Shown: piece after piece, positions 63,421 to 64,000 of the stretch | Layout of the letters: every line of letters starts with the position of its first letter | Numbering within the stretch: the first letter of the stretch is position 1 | Assembly: GCF_047948215.1 (NCBI RefSeq) | Contig: NC_134467.1 | Location: 36,560,520-36,624,519 of the forward strand | Source of the DNA: Lycorma delicatula | Lineage: Eukaryota; Arthropoda; Insecta; Hemiptera; Fulgoridae | DNA: 64,000 nt | Direction: 5' to 3' | Notes under the pieces: generated by a model | The model's database searches: none | Told to the model about the DNA's origin: nothing | What the model saw: the letters and a program-made list of their open reading frames with translations, nothing else | Position numbers and translations under genes: made by a program

Positions 63421-64000
63421 AAATTTTTATATATATAGAATTTATATTCTATACATATAAAAATCAATGTTTGTTTGTCTGTCTATTCCAACTTAACTCG
63501 AGATCTACCGGACAGATTTATCAAAAATTTTGCACACCTACACTTTGAAGCCTTGCGGTGAACATAGGCTAATTTTATTGGACCTCCGACATAACGAAAT
63601 TTAAAACACTTTATTTCTTCCTTAAAGCTTATTTAATTTTCAAAATGACTTTGATTTTCAAAAAAATTTAATTTTTAGCTAACATTTTTTTTAACATTGT
63701 ATTGATTAATTTTGAAAAGGGCTGAAGTTTTAACGTACAGTTATTCCTAAGTTTCAATTGATTTAGCGCTTATGCATATGTAATTTTTACGATTCATTCA
63801 TTTACAATTTTTTACAGCTGTTTAACAACATAAATAAATAGCCGCTTTTGTTTATCATGTGTGTGTTACTAATTTAAAGTGTGTAAAGTATTTAACTGCA
63901 ATCTTTTAAATTCTGTCATCTTTTTTCTAAACATAATACCACGCGTAAAAGACATTCTTCAATCGGGAGAAATACAAAAAAAGCACGTATGATGAAAACT
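63421..64000. other. AT-rich end of window, possible Helitron-like 5' end
   Basis: TCTATACATATAAAAATCAA at 63448 followed by a TTTGTTTGTCTGTCT run resembles Helitron 5' ends (which begin TC), but no 3' end or gene is in the window to confirm it. The rest is unremarkable. Confidence 0.3.

Overview
The window reads as non-coding, repeat-saturated nuclear DNA of an arthropod, most likely an insect. The base composition is strongly AT-rich, with many long (AT)n tracts. I see no intact host gene. Almost every open reading frame belongs to a transposable element or is chance. The mix of Tc1/mariner-type transposases, Helitron Rep/helicase remnants, several non-LTR retrotransposon families and tRNA-derived SINEs is typical of large insect genomes. 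A hemipteran source is a low-confidence guess. Family names used here are local labels: NLR-A to NLR-D (non-LTR retrotransposons), SINE-1 to SINE-3, MLE-1 to MLE-6 (mariner-like elements), and repeats P, R, R', X and Y.

Layout. 1-5.5 kb: repeat P, two Helitron 3' ends, NLR-A copies A and B, with B inserted inside a Helitron Rep gene. 5.5-10.9 kb: a fold-back element, repeat R, a satellite array with a 333-bp higher-order unit, and a truncated MLE-1. 11-15 kb: repeat Y, NLR-A copy C, and a 920-bp GC-rich structured insertion between 14-bp direct repeats. 15.9-17.3 kb: complete but broken MLE-2. 18-26.4 kb: NLR-B, NLR-A copies D, E and F, rearranged SINE-1 pieces, two mariner relics. 28-29.5 kb: an element with terminal inverted repeats of over 400 bp and a 148-codon ORF. 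30-44.6 kb: two end-to-end MLE-1 copies, NLR-A copy G, other mariner relics, NLR-B copies and SINE-1 copies nested in repeats R and R', with a GC-rich double-hairpin insertion at 43.6 kb. 45-52.8 kb: NLR-A H inside a mariner relic, a SINE-1/SINE-2 composite, a Helitron helicase remnant with its 3' terminus, and NLR-A I and J. 53-59 kb: a 162-bp tandem repeat, an NLR-B remnant, purine-rich repeat P, and a second copy of the SINE-1/SINE-2 composite. 60-63.4 kb: decayed NLR-D split by an RNase H-bearing NLR-C on the opposite strand, itself carrying a SINE-1.

The parts are related by nesting and copying rather than by a pathway. Target-site duplications give insertion order at several places: 3.7/4.9 kb, 13.7/14.7 kb, 36.1/36.4 kb, 43.25/43.5 kb, 44.2/44.6 kb, 45.5/46.8 kb and 61.9/62.2 kb. 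The most unusual objects are the long-TIR element (27984-29508), the two GC-rich structured insertions (13757-14676 and about 43556-43808), the cruciform-prone satellite, and SINE-1 fused to other repeats as a recurring composite. All boundaries come from comparing copies by eye and may be off by several bases.
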